Assembly: GCF_018409545.1 (NCBI RefSeq) | Contig: NZ_AP024563.1 | Span: forward strand, 223,501 to 287,500 | From: Allochromatium tepidum | GTDB taxonomy: Bacteria; Pseudomonadota; Gammaproteobacteria; Chromatiales; Chromatiaceae | Direction of reading: 5' to 3' | DNA length: 64,000 nucleotides | Part shown: positions 1 to 9,390 of the stretch, in pieces | Layout of the letters: every line of letters starts with the position of its first letter | Position numbering within the stretch: the first letter of the stretch is position 1 | The notes under the pieces: model-generated | What the model was told of the DNA's origin: nothing | Seen by the model: the letters and a program-made list of their open reading frames with translations, nothing else | The model's database searches: none | Made by a program: the position numbers and the translations under genes

Positions 1-691
1 TCTTGGGCAGGATGCCCGATTCGATCAGGTAGCGATTGATCTCGTTATAGATCTCCGGCAGTTCGGCCGATGTCTGGCGCTCGAACGCTTGCATCAGAAA
101 GATCGCCAGCTCACGGCCGGCCTCCAGGGCCGTCAAGGCCTGGAACAGGGCGCGATAGAGTGTGACCGGATGCAGAGGATTGTCTTCCGGAGTGATTCGC
201 GGCCCATTCAGCAAGGCCGCCAGACGCCGATCGAGTGCCAACAGGGGTTGGGCACAGTTGAAGGACGCGCGCGTCGTCAGCTTGGTCAGCGCCAGATCGA
301 GTTCGAAGTCTTCTTCGTCGACCAGCTCGAGTTCATCGGGCAGTCTGGTCGGCATGTGCCCATCCTGGCGTTCCAGGCGTTCGACGGCCTCATCGAAGAG
401 GCTCACATAGGCCGCGCGGAAATGCTGCAACAACAGGGGGGTGCGATTGGCCAGCAGCGACACGGCGTCGAAACACAGTTGGCGCAGATCCTGATCGACC
501 GCTCGATCCATCATCGCGAACAATTCATCGTTCGCGCGTCCGACATGGCGCGTGAAGACTGCCAGCACCGTATCGATCAGACGCTCTCGACACGTCTGGA
601 GAATGACCTGTGTATCCGCGTGCATGACCTCGGGCGGACCTGTCTCCCGCACCCCAAAGGGGATGATATTCGAGTTAGGCTGTTTGACCAT
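1..691 (-). CDS. DUF1631 family protein, 3' part outside window
   Basis: The reverse strand is open from an ATG at 691 to the window edge, giving the first 230 codons of a longer protein. The N-terminal part is a short polar leader. It is followed by helical, Leu-rich sequence (LQTCRERLIDTVLAVF near residue 32, then LLLQHFRAAYVSLFDEAVERL). The segment DELELVDEEDFELDLALTKL is the acidic motif I associate with DUF1631, a large cytosolic family of about 700 residues with no established function, seen mainly in Gammaproteobacteria. No membrane segment is visible. The start is the first ATG after the gap that follows glmS, with only a weak ribosome site. The family call is from memory and moderately sure; the coding call is firm because the frame stays open for 690 bases with good codon structure. 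Confidence 0.72.
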   Translation of the reverse strand, partial: MVKQPNSNIIPFGVRETGPPEVMHADTQVILQTCRERLIDTVLAVFTRHVGRANDELFAMMDRAVDQDLRQLCFDAVSLLANRTPLLLQHFRAAYVSLFDEAVERLERQDGHMPTRLPDELELVDEEDFELDLALTKLTTRASFNCAQPLLALDRRLAALLNGPRITPEDNPLHPVTLYRALFQALTALEAGRELAIFLMQAFERQTSAELPEIYNEINRYLIESGILPK

Positions 692-900
692 GGCGGATGA
701 TGTGAACCCTTGGTGATGAGCCGCGCCACGAGCCGGAGTCAAGGGGTGGATCGAGGATCGCCGGACGCTCCAACGCCTATGGATAGGACACGGGATTCGA
801 GATGCGGTTTGCCGGCACCGAAGTCTAGGAGCTCAGGCCGCGCCTGTTTGCCAACCCCGTCACAGTCCGCCCAAAAAGCACGGTCTCTCGACCGCCGAGC

Positions 901-2733
<1,833 letters not shown>

Positions 2734-2887
2734 GATGGCAAGTGATTCCTGATCCGGACAGGGTTCGAAGCCTAGTCACTCGACAGCGGGCTGTAAATCG
2801 GTTTGAGCGTTCAGGATTCGCCGCAGCGGTGCTCGCTTGTTCGGTCAGGCGACCTCCAATGCCCTGAGGATGCGCGGCGTCAGGTCA

Positions 2888-3631
2888 TTACCGATGCGCT
2901 CCGGTTTCGCTCTCCAGCCGGATCGGCTCCAGCAGCCGCGACTCGAAGTCGGTCAGGACACTGAACTCGACCCGGCGCGAGGCGGCGGGGTTCTCGCGTC
3001 CCTGGTCGTCATGCACCGGCCGCGAGGACGAGAGTCCAACCGCTGCGACCCGTTCCCTGAACCAGTCCTCGCCCTTGAGCGGGTCGAGTCCATAGGCGAA
3101 CCGCAGCACCGCCTGGGTGCGCTGCTGGCTCAGTTCCATGTTGAGGAAATAGGCATCCAGCGGCGCTGTGCCGGCATTCCATTCGCTCGACGTATGCCCC
3201 TCTAAGCGGATCTCGCGGATGACCTCGCGGAAGGGTTTGAGCCGGGCGACATAGCGCGGCAGGAAGTCGTTCAGGATCGCCTCGAACTCGGGCTTGATGC
3301 GCGCGGAGTTGCGGTCGAACAGGATGTCCGGCTCGCGAAAACGCAGGGTCAGGGTGCGCTCGACCAGCTCGGCGTTCCAGCGCGGCAGGTCGTCGCGAAA
3401 CTCGCGTTCCAGGGCCGAATAGATCGCCTGACGCGACTCGGCGGCGCTGACGCGCACCTCGGTCTCGACCTGATGCAGCCGCTCGACCTGGACCATGTGC
3501 AATACGGCCAGGAACAGGAAGATCATCATCAGGGTGGCCATGAGATCGGAGACCGTCAGCCAGTGGCTCTCGTCTTCCGCCGGAATGTCGGCGCCCGACG
3601 CGCTCGACCAGGGGTAGGGGAGGGTCTTCAT
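2888..3631 (-). CDS. MotB/OmpA-like stator subunit (ZorB-like)
   Basis: The protein has 247 residues. A single membrane segment (about 26-47) carries Asp29 in the context LTVSDLMATLMMIFLFLAV, the position of the proton-binding Asp in MotB, ExbD and ZorB proteins. A short linker is followed by an OmpA-type peptidoglycan-binding domain (about 95-235) with LEGHTSSEW at 143-151 and the typical ELSQQRTQAVLRF helix. It should sit in the inner membrane and anchor a proton-driven motor to the cell wall. Its start overlaps the stop of the MotA-like gene by four bases (ATGA), so the two are translationally coupled. The GHTSSE signature and the lack of flagellar neighbours make ZorB, of the Zorya antiphage system, or an uncharacterised relative more likely than true MotB. 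No ZorC, ZorD or ZorE gene is nearby. Confidence 0.72.
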   Translation of the reverse strand: MKTLPYPWSSASGADIPAEDESHWLTVSDLMATLMMIFLFLAVLHMVQVERLHQVETEVRVSAAESRQAIYSALEREFRDDLPRWNAELVERTLTLRFREPDILFDRNSARIKPEFEAILNDFLPRYVARLKPFREVIREIRLEGHTSSEWNAGTAPLDAYFLNMELSQQRTQAVLRFAYGLDPLKGEDWFRERVAAVGLSSSRPVHDDQGRENPAASRRVEFSVLTDFESRLLEPIRLESETGAHR

Positions 3632-4737
3632 GCCGAGGCCCTCGCCAGATCCAGATGGCTGCCGTTAGAACCAAAGCGCGCGGCGGGCGGCGGCGGGGTT
3701 GCGGCCCCGAGTCGGCCGATACGCTGCTGGGCCTCCAGACCCGAGAGCACGGCGCCCTCGATGGTCTCCAGCATGGTCCGCAGCCGCTGATCGATGGCCG
3801 GGAAGGCCTCCCTGGCCCGTTCGCGCAGTTCGGCCACGCCGCCGAGCACCGACTCCAGCTCCAGCGTCTCGCGCTTGAGTGCCTGCATGGTCGATTGCTG
3901 ATCCTCGATCTGGGTGGTGATCCGGCCGGCCTGCTGGGTGAGCGTCTGGAGGCTGGTCTGCGAGCGTTCGACCCCGGCGACGGCCAGTTCGAGCTGTGCC
4001 CCCAGGGCGTCCATGTGTTCGCGATACTGCACCTGCCAGTCCAGCAGCTTGCCGATCGAGGCGTCGAGATGGCGGAAGTTCTCGCCGAACTGGGCGCCGA
4101 GCTTGTCGTTGAAGTCGCGGATGACGGATTCGAGCGCGGCCATGAGCTGGCGTGAACCCAGTTCGCTCAGTTGGCCGGCGAAGTCCCGGAAGGCGGCCAG
4201 TTGTGCATCGTGCTGCTGTTCCAGGGTCTGGATCAGACGCGCGTCCATCCGCACGAGCTGTTCGCCGAGCTGGCGGGTGGCGGTGAGCTGGGCGTCGGCG
4301 AGCTGGATCTGGAGCTTGAACAGGGCCGCCGGGTCGCCGGCATCGATCGCCGCCGCGTTCGCGCGTGCTCTGCTGCTCTGCGGTCCGTCACGCTTGAGCA
4401 CCTGCACCAGCCGCAGCGCGGTCGCCAGCAGGATGCCGACGATACTGGTGATGAAGGCGAGCTTCAGCCCTTCGAGCAGCAGCGGGATGCTGTATTCGAT
4501 CCGGCTGGAGTCGAAGTCAAGCAGCCCGATGGCGATGCCGAGAAAGGTGCCCAGGATGCCGAGGGTCGTGAGCAAGGTCGGTGTGCTTTGCTGGAAGGCC
4601 GCCGCGCGCCGGGTCAGGGTGGCGGTCAGGGCCAATGCGAAGAGCACGATCATGAGCAGCACGAACAGACCCGTGACCTGATTCGAATCCAGGCTCTCCA
4701 ATGCCATGACCACGACCTGAGAAATCGACTCGAACAT
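3628..4737 (-). CDS. MotA/TolQ/ExbB-type channel with coiled-coil tail (ZorA-like)
   Basis: The 369-residue protein has three hydrophobic segments at about 21-41, 53-73 and 88-112. The second contains TTLGILGTFLGIAIGLL, the conserved helix of MotA/TolQ/ExbB proton channels. From about residue 135 to 345 the sequence is Gln/Leu/Arg-rich helical coiled coil with no second catalytic domain. Such a cytoplasmic tail is characteristic of ZorA proteins, although this one is shorter than I recall for ZorA of type I Zorya. The gene is the first of a two-gene operon with the OmpA-like partner. Upstream, 214 bases separate it from an IS481-family element. The likely role is an inner-membrane proton-driven motor. 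Whether it protects from phage is an inference from family resemblance only. Confidence 0.7.
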   Translation of the reverse strand: MFESISQVVVMALESLDSNQVTGLFVLLMIVLFALALTATLTRRAAAFQQSTPTLLTTLGILGTFLGIAIGLLDFDSSRIEYSIPLLLEGLKLAFITSIVGILLATALRLVQVLKRDGPQSSRARANAAAIDAGDPAALFKLQIQLADAQLTATRQLGEQLVRMDARLIQTLEQQHDAQLAAFRDFAGQLSELGSRQLMAALESVIRDFNDKLGAQFGENFRHLDASIGKLLDWQVQYREHMDALGAQLELAVAGVERSQTSLQTLTQQAGRITTQIEDQQSTMQALKRETLELESVLGGVAELRERAREAFPAIDQRLRTMLETIEGAVLSGLEAQQRIGRLGAATPPPPAARFGSNGSHLDLARASA

Positions 4738-4951
4738 GATGGACCTCGCTTGAGCGGTGGTTGCGCGCCGGTGATTGGCCGGGGCGTCCTTGAGATCGCC
4801 TTAAGCAGGAGTCGGGCCAAGCGGGTGGGTGGCGGTCGATTCAGGTGTGGCGCGCTGTTGGCGAGGGGCGTGCCGGGCGTCAGGCGGTGGGAGGATGCAA
4901 GAGCGTCAATTGATTGACGGCGCGGGGACGCGCTGGCTACTCTTGAGCCGT

Positions 4952-5935
4952 TCATCGTGTGTCAAGTCCCCGGAGATTGTAGACACGCTTTTTGAAGCGT
5001 TCAGGGCGTTTCTCGCGCCGGTCCTTGAGTGCCTGAATCGGGGCGATGTGGCCGAGGGCTTTCTGCGGAAGGTGTTGGTTATAGACCTGCACATAGCGCT
5101 CGATGGTCTGGGCTAGCGACTCGGCGGAGTCGAAGCGGGTGGTGGTCAAGACCTCTGAAATCCGCCCGTTGAAGCGCTCGATCATGCCGTTGGTCTGGGG
5201 GGTGCGCGGCTGGATGAGGCGATGTTCGATCGTGTTGGCGGCACAGACCCGATCGAAGCGATGGCGCCCGGTCGGTTCACGCTCGCCGGTGGCACCGAAG
5301 CGGTCGGTGAACTCCTTACCGTTATCGGTCAAGACCTTGGTGATGTTGAACGGGGCCTTGGCGATGAGCCGCTCCAGGAAGCCGGCGGCGTTCCGGGCGG
5401 TTTTCTCGGGCAGGATCTCAACATAGACCCGGCGCGTGGCCCGATCGATCGCGGCAAAGAGGGACTGAGCACTGTCCTCATCCGGCATTCGCGGCAGGTA
5501 CTTCACGTCGACATGGACAAAGCCCGGTTCGTAGTCCTTGAAACACTTGACCGGGCGGGCGTCCGGATCGATCGGTTGGGGCCTGAGCGCCTGGAGGTTG
5601 GAGACGCCATGACGGCGCAGACAGCGATCCAGGCCCGAGCGCGAGACAGTGGTGCTGATAAACTCGTGGGTGACGGCCAGCAGGTCATCAAGCGGCAACA
5701 GGAGCGTTTTACGCAACTCCACGACCACCGCCTCCTGCGCCGGCGTCAGGCGCGTGTGGAGCCGATGCGGACGGTGCGAGGCGTCCTCGGTGCCGGAGCG
5801 CCGACGCCACTTCAACACCGTCTGACGGCTCAGCCGATAGCGCTCGGCTAGCTCCCGAGTCGGGAGCGTCGAGTTCTGGATCTCACGACGGATGGCCGGG
5901 GTGGTGCGGGCGTTTTTGTGCAGACGGATGACCAT
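4952..5935 (-). CDS. IS481-family transposase
   Basis: The 327-residue protein has the normal length of IS481 transposases. An N-terminal helix-turn-helix (about 25-45, TRELAERYRLSRQTVLKWRR) precedes an rve-type DDE catalytic core with Asp143 (HVDVKYLP), Asp204 (LTDNGKEF) and Glu253 (NGMIERFNGRI). All three catalytic residues are present and the frame is intact, so the enzyme is plausibly active. The reading frame runs past the presumed element end and takes its stop from flanking DNA. The same happens in the related remnant near 28.4 kb, where the stop differs. It sits between the ZorA-like gene and an orphan antitoxin and is transcribed toward the former. Confidence 0.93.
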   Translation of the reverse strand: MVIRLHKNARTTPAIRREIQNSTLPTRELAERYRLSRQTVLKWRRRSGTEDASHRPHRLHTRLTPAQEAVVVELRKTLLLPLDDLLAVTHEFISTTVSRSGLDRCLRRHGVSNLQALRPQPIDPDARPVKCFKDYEPGFVHVDVKYLPRMPDEDSAQSLFAAIDRATRRVYVEILPEKTARNAAGFLERLIAKAPFNITKVLTDNGKEFTDRFGATGEREPTGRHRFDRVCAANTIEHRLIQPRTPQTNGMIERFNGRISEVLTTTRFDSAESLAQTIERYVQVYNQHLPQKALGHIAPIQALKDRREKRPERFKKRVYNLRGLDTR

Positions 5936-5967
5936 GGCAACGAAACCTTCGCGTGTTCATTCTGGAC
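4960..5967 (-). mobile_element. IS481-family insertion sequence, ends approximate
   Basis: One end is placed at 4960 (TGTCAAGTCCCCGGAG reading inward), because this terminal sequence is also the point where a second degenerate copy near 28447 stops matching. The other end is placed near 5967, where the inward sequence reads GTCCAGAATGAACACG; only its first six bases match the first end well (GTCCAG against GTCAAG). The resulting length of about 1.0 kb is normal for the family. I could not recognise a target-site duplication, so the right end may be eroded. Confidence 0.5.
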
Positions 5968-6049
5968 GCGCTGGGCCGTGCTCAAACTCCGCGACAAGTC
6001 GCTGGAGCACCTCGCGGGCGAGAAACAACGGATAACTCCTGCGCGGAAC

Positions 6050-6385
6050 ATGATCACACGGGACGCAACAACTAACCAGTACCGCAGCGAAGCGCTGGCC
6101 TCGATCCATGAAACCATGGAAGCCCTGCACGAGCTGGGAGCGATCGACAAGCAGACCATGCGTGAGTTCGACGACTCCTGCCTGACGCCGCCGGCATCCT
6201 TTCCGCCCGAGGCGATGCGCGCCCTGCGCGAACGCGAACATCGCTCACAGCCGGTCTTCGCCCGCTATCTCAACGTCAGCAAAAACCTGATCTCCGACTG
6301 GGAGCGCGGCGTCAAGCGCCCCGGCGGGCCGGCACTTCGCCTCCCGACCGTCATCGAGAAGCACGGCATTCAAAGCATTGCTTGA
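6050..6385 (+). CDS. HigA-like helix-turn-helix antitoxin/regulator, orphan
   Basis: The chosen ATG gives a 111-residue protein. Its N-terminal half is helical (EALASIHETMEALHELGAID), and the C-terminal half has an XRE-type helix-turn-helix (REREHRSQPVFARYLNVSKN followed by SDWERGVKRPGG). This is the pattern of HigA2-type antitoxins, whose toxin gene normally lies directly upstream. The same frame is open back to the IS481 element and contains AVLKLRDKSLEHLAGEKQR, which might be the tail of the lost toxin, but I cannot confirm that. With no intact toxin in view it is best called an orphan antitoxin-like repressor. The IS insertion is the probable cause. Confidence 0.66.
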   Translation: MITRDATTNQYRSEALASIHETMEALHELGAIDKQTMREFDDSCLTPPASFPPEAMRALREREHRSQPVFARYLNVSKNLISDWERGVKRPGGPALRLPTVIEKHGIQSIA

Positions 6386-6427
6386 ATGTCGGAACGTCCG
6401 GCACCCTGATCGCCGCTGAGATTCTCC

Positions 6428-7660
6428 TCAGCCGAGCAGATTCCAGGGCAGAGCCATGACATCCTCCGTGATCCAGCGCGGCTGATCGACCGCACACAAC
6501 AGGGCGCCGACGGCGACATCGAGATGGGTGTGTGCCTCACGGAACGCGGTGATTCCGGAGGCCATGCGGCGAGTCGGCGCGGCGGTCAGTTTGATCTCGA
6601 ACGGGTGGAGCCGTCCGTCGCGCTCCAGGATCAGATCGACCTCGGCCCCGCCCGCCGAGCGCCAATGGTAGAAGACGGGACGTGCGGGCAACACGGCGGC
6701 CTGCTTGATGAGTTCGCCGGCCATGGCCGTCTCGAACAGGGCGCCGTACAGCGGATGACTGGTGAGGGCGCGGGGCGAGGACAGTCGCGCATGATGGCAG
6801 GCCAGACCGGTATCGGCGAAATAGCCCTTGGGCCGGGACGAGACCCGCTTGGTCGGATTGCCCGAAAAGGCCGCGAGCTCGAACCATTGATAGGTGCCTT
6901 CCAGGATCTTGAGCCAACGGCGCGCGGTCTGGGGCGTCATGCCGATCTCGCGTCCCAACTGACTGTAGTTGATCTCCTGAGCCGTGAGCGCGCTCATCAG
7001 CCGGACGAAGCGTCCGAATTCCTGCCAGTCGTCGACCTCCCCCAGCAGGCGAGCGTCGCGCTCGACATAGGTGCGATGGTAGCCGGACCAGAAATCGGGG
7101 ATGACCTCGGTCTCGAGCGCGATGGCGCGCGGCAGGCAGCCGCGCCACAGCCATTCCGGCAACTGTCCCTCATAGCGGCCGGCCGTGCGCGCCTGGGCGA
7201 GAAAGTCGTCCTTGGCCTCCAGCCAGCCCGGCAGCCATCCGCCGGGGGCGTCGACGATCTCGGGGATGGAAAACCCGAAAAGGTCGAGAAAGGCACTGCG
7301 ACCTGCCAGACTCTCGGACAGCCGTTGCGGGATCTGCCACTGTTGCGAGCCGGTCAGGAGGTATTGGCCGGCGCGTTCGGGGGCGCGGTCGACCCGGCGC
7401 TTGATGGCGGCGACGACCTCGGGCGCATACTGGATCTCGTCGAGGATGACCGGCGGCGGGTGGTTGAGCAGGAAGAGATCGGGTTCTCGCCGTGCATTCT
7501 CGATGTCCAGACTGGCGTCGAACACCACATAGTCGTACTCGGGAAAACAGTGACGCAGCAGCGTGGTCTTGCCGACCTGGCGTGCACCGCTGACCACGAC
7601 GACGGGGAAGGAACGCGCCAGCAGGCGCAGACGGTCGGTTTGCAGTCGATGGTGATACAT
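6428..7660 (-). CDS. AAA_14/DUF4143 family ATP-binding protein
   Basis: Starting at the ATG at 7660, the product is 410 residues, the usual size of the family. A Walker A motif GARQVGKT lies at 25-32 and a Walker B VILDEIQ at 71-77, followed by the typical LTGSQQW sensor. The C-terminal DUF4143 domain contains the winged-helix-like GREIGMTPQTARRWLKILEG and the nuclease-fold core GAEVDLILERDGRLHPFEIK. These proteins are widespread in accessory regions; their function is not established. The frame continues upstream without a stop into a truncated AAA+ gene, so a fusion product could be made. I place the start at 7660 because homologues begin there (MYHHRLQTDRLRLLARSFP). Confidence 0.82.
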   Translation of the reverse strand: MYHHRLQTDRLRLLARSFPVVVVSGARQVGKTTLLRHCFPEYDYVVFDASLDIENARREPDLFLLNHPPPVILDEIQYAPEVVAAIKRRVDRAPERAGQYLLTGSQQWQIPQRLSESLAGRSAFLDLFGFSIPEIVDAPGGWLPGWLEAKDDFLAQARTAGRYEGQLPEWLWRGCLPRAIALETEVIPDFWSGYHRTYVERDARLLGEVDDWQEFGRFVRLMSALTAQEINYSQLGREIGMTPQTARRWLKILEGTYQWFELAAFSGNPTKRVSSRPKGYFADTGLACHHARLSSPRALTSHPLYGALFETAMAGELIKQAAVLPARPVFYHWRSAGGAEVDLILERDGRLHPFEIKLTAAPTRRMASGITAFREAHTHLDVAVGALLCAVDQPRWITEDVMALPWNLLG

Positions 7661-8446
7661 GCCTTGCAATCTAGTGATGTCATCATCGATTTGCAAGGCT
7701 TCTGCATGAAGCGGCGGCGTCGAACAGCACGGTCTATGGCCGAGTCGCTCAAGGACAATGCGCCATCCCTGGCTCCAATATCTCAGGCCATGCGCGCCTC
7801 CTCGCCCCTTGAGCCGCCACTCGGCCATGAGCCGCTTGAGGAACTGCTCGGGCGTGAGCGTCTCGCCGAGCAGGGCGCGCTGACGGCAGACGGTGGCGAA
7901 GTCCCCCGGCGTCAGTCCTTGCAGCGTCTCCAGATGGCGCGCATAGGCCGGCGGGACCGGCGCCTGTTCATCCCCCAGCGCCTCGCGGGCAAAGAGCGCG
8001 ATCCGCTGCGGGCCGGTCAGTGCCCGGAAGTGCAGCTTGAAATCGAAGCGGCGCAGGGCCGCGCCGTCGAGTCCCGCCATCAGGTTGGTGGCGGCGACGA
8101 AGATCCCCGGAAAGCGCTCCATCTGCTGCAACAGCTCATTGACCTGGGGGCGCTCCCAAGAGCGCTGGGCCTGACGCCGGTCGGCCAGGAAGCTGTCGAC
8201 CTCGTCGAGCAAGAGCACCGTATGCCGGGGATCGATTTCGCGAAACAGCCGCGCCAGATTGTGCTCGGTCTCGCCGACATAGGGCGAGAGCAGATCGGAG
8301 GCCTGACGGGCGACCGGTTCGCGGTCGAGCGCCTCGGCCAGCACCTCGGCGAAGGCCGTCTTGCCGGTACCGGGCGGACCATAGAAACACAGCCGTCCGT
8401 GCCCCTGACGCTCCAGCGCCCGCACCAGTGCGCTCGGATTGAGGCG
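7661..8446 (-). pseudogene. AAA+ ATPase, N-terminally truncated remnant
   Basis: This is the in-frame upstream half of a 665-codon open frame. It encodes a classical AAA+ module: Walker A YGPPGTGKTAF, Walker B VLLLDEVDSF, sensor-1 VAATNLMAGLDGAALRRFD, and a helical lid ending FLKRLMAEWRLKGRGG. An in-frame TAA at 8447-8449 lies just before RLNPSALVRALERQG, a stretch that should be internal in a full-length protein, so the N-terminal domain is missing. The 3' end runs into the DUF4143 gene without a stop. I read this as a decayed ATPase gene; the alternative is a live fusion that starts at a codon near 8425. Confidence 0.62.
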
Positions 8447-8513
8447 TTAGCGGCGCTGGCGGCGCGATCCAGGCCGTCGATCCGGACTCGTCTGCCGAAA
8501 AACGGCTCGCGTC

Positions 8514-9167
8514 CTAATTGGCATCGTTCCACTCGCGCAAAAACGCCCGCTCCCGCACCAGCGCCTCCGCCAACACCGCGCGGGCCTTCTTGCGCTCGAA
8601 ATACTGATGCGCCAGCACCACGACCTCGGCCCACATGACCTCGGCCTCGGGGTAGCGCATCAAACGCGCCGTCGCGGCCATGTCGAGCTTGACTCGGAAA
8701 TAGGACGACGGATTGCGGATCGTCTCCTCACACAGGCTGCTCCAGATCGTCTCGGCCCGGATGACCACCGCCGTCTCGAAGCACGGATCTTCATCGCCCC
8801 GGCACCGGCTGTCCAACTCAGCGTCATCCTCCTCCAGGATCGCCCTGATGTCGTCGGTCATCGACACCTCTCGACCATAGAAATCCGTGATATCAAAGAA
8901 ATACGACAACTCCCGCCCGTCACTCAGCACGATGTTCACCTGATCGTAAGACCGTCCGTTCTCGTCCCTGGACAACAGCCGCTGCGACGTCGGCGTCCAG
9001 TCTTCATGCATCCGGCCATGCCGCGCTCGGATCGCCTCGTACTCCATCCCGACCCCGATCCAGGACTCTTCCGCCCGGATCACGAGCGCGGTAGCGAGAC
9101 TGAGACCGTCGCGGCGGCTGTCGTCGATGTCCTGTTGGATGAGATCGCGCGAATTCGATTCTGACAT
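8514..9167 (-). CDS. uncharacterised acidic protein with repeated segment
   Basis: I do not recognise this 217-residue protein. It is acidic in its first two thirds and Arg/Lys/Ala-rich at the end (ERKKARAVLAEALVRERAF). Two segments resemble each other: SLATALVIRAEESW near residue 24 and FETAVVIRAETIW near residue 130, suggesting an internal duplication of a helical unit. No signal peptide, membrane segment or metal motif is seen. Codon structure is consistent and the ATG is the first after the gap, so it looks expressed. It lies between a WYL-regulator remnant, whose stub begins within about 10 bases of this gene's start on the opposite strand, and the AAA+ remnant, inside the accessory island. 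A role linked to those mobile genes is possible but unsupported. Confidence 0.6.
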   Translation of the reverse strand: MSESNSRDLIQQDIDDSRRDGLSLATALVIRAEESWIGVGMEYEAIRARHGRMHEDWTPTSQRLLSRDENGRSYDQVNIVLSDGRELSYFFDITDFYGREVSMTDDIRAILEEDDAELDSRCRGDEDPCFETAVVIRAETIWSSLCEETIRNPSSYFRVKLDMAATARLMRYPEAEVMWAEVVVLAHQYFERKKARAVLAEALVRERAFLREWNDAN

Positions 9168-9174
9168 GGTCCGT

Positions 9175-9300
9175 CCTCAGTGGGTTTTGAGACTGCTGCG
9201 CTGGCTGCTGGGGGCTGGGGACAAGCTGGAGGTCATCGCCCCGCCGGATCTGCGCCGCGTCGTCGCGGCCCAGACGCGCAAGGCGGCGGTGCTCTATTGA
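9175..9300 (+). pseudogene. WYL-domain transcriptional regulator, C-terminal remnant
   Basis: The forward frame from about 9175 ends at TGA 9298-9300 and reads QWVLRLLRWLLGAGDKLEV, then IAPPDLRRVVAAQTRKAAVLY. This is the usual end of WYL-domain regulators: a Trp-rich helix, a conserved Gly, the VxxPPxLR motif and a final Leu-Tyr. Everything upstream of these roughly 40 codons is missing, replaced by the divergent gene that starts at 9167. It cannot be a working gene. WYL regulators are common controllers of defence loci, which fits the surrounding island. Confidence 0.68.
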
Positions 9301-9390
9301 TGGCTATACGGGAGTTCGGTCGCTCCGCCTATCGGGCCGGCGGGGCGGGCACAGTGCCGTGCGGCACGGCGGTTCCGCCATACCGCGTCT

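Noticed and set aside
89..700. Plus-strand frame of 203 codons at the window start
   Set aside because: It is opposite the DUF1631 gene, whose minus-strand translation has family motifs and much better codon structure.
2888..4737. Flagellar MotA/MotB
   Set aside because: No flagellar genes nearby; the MotA-like protein has a long coiled-coil tail, and the OmpA domain carries GHTSSE, closer to ZorB.
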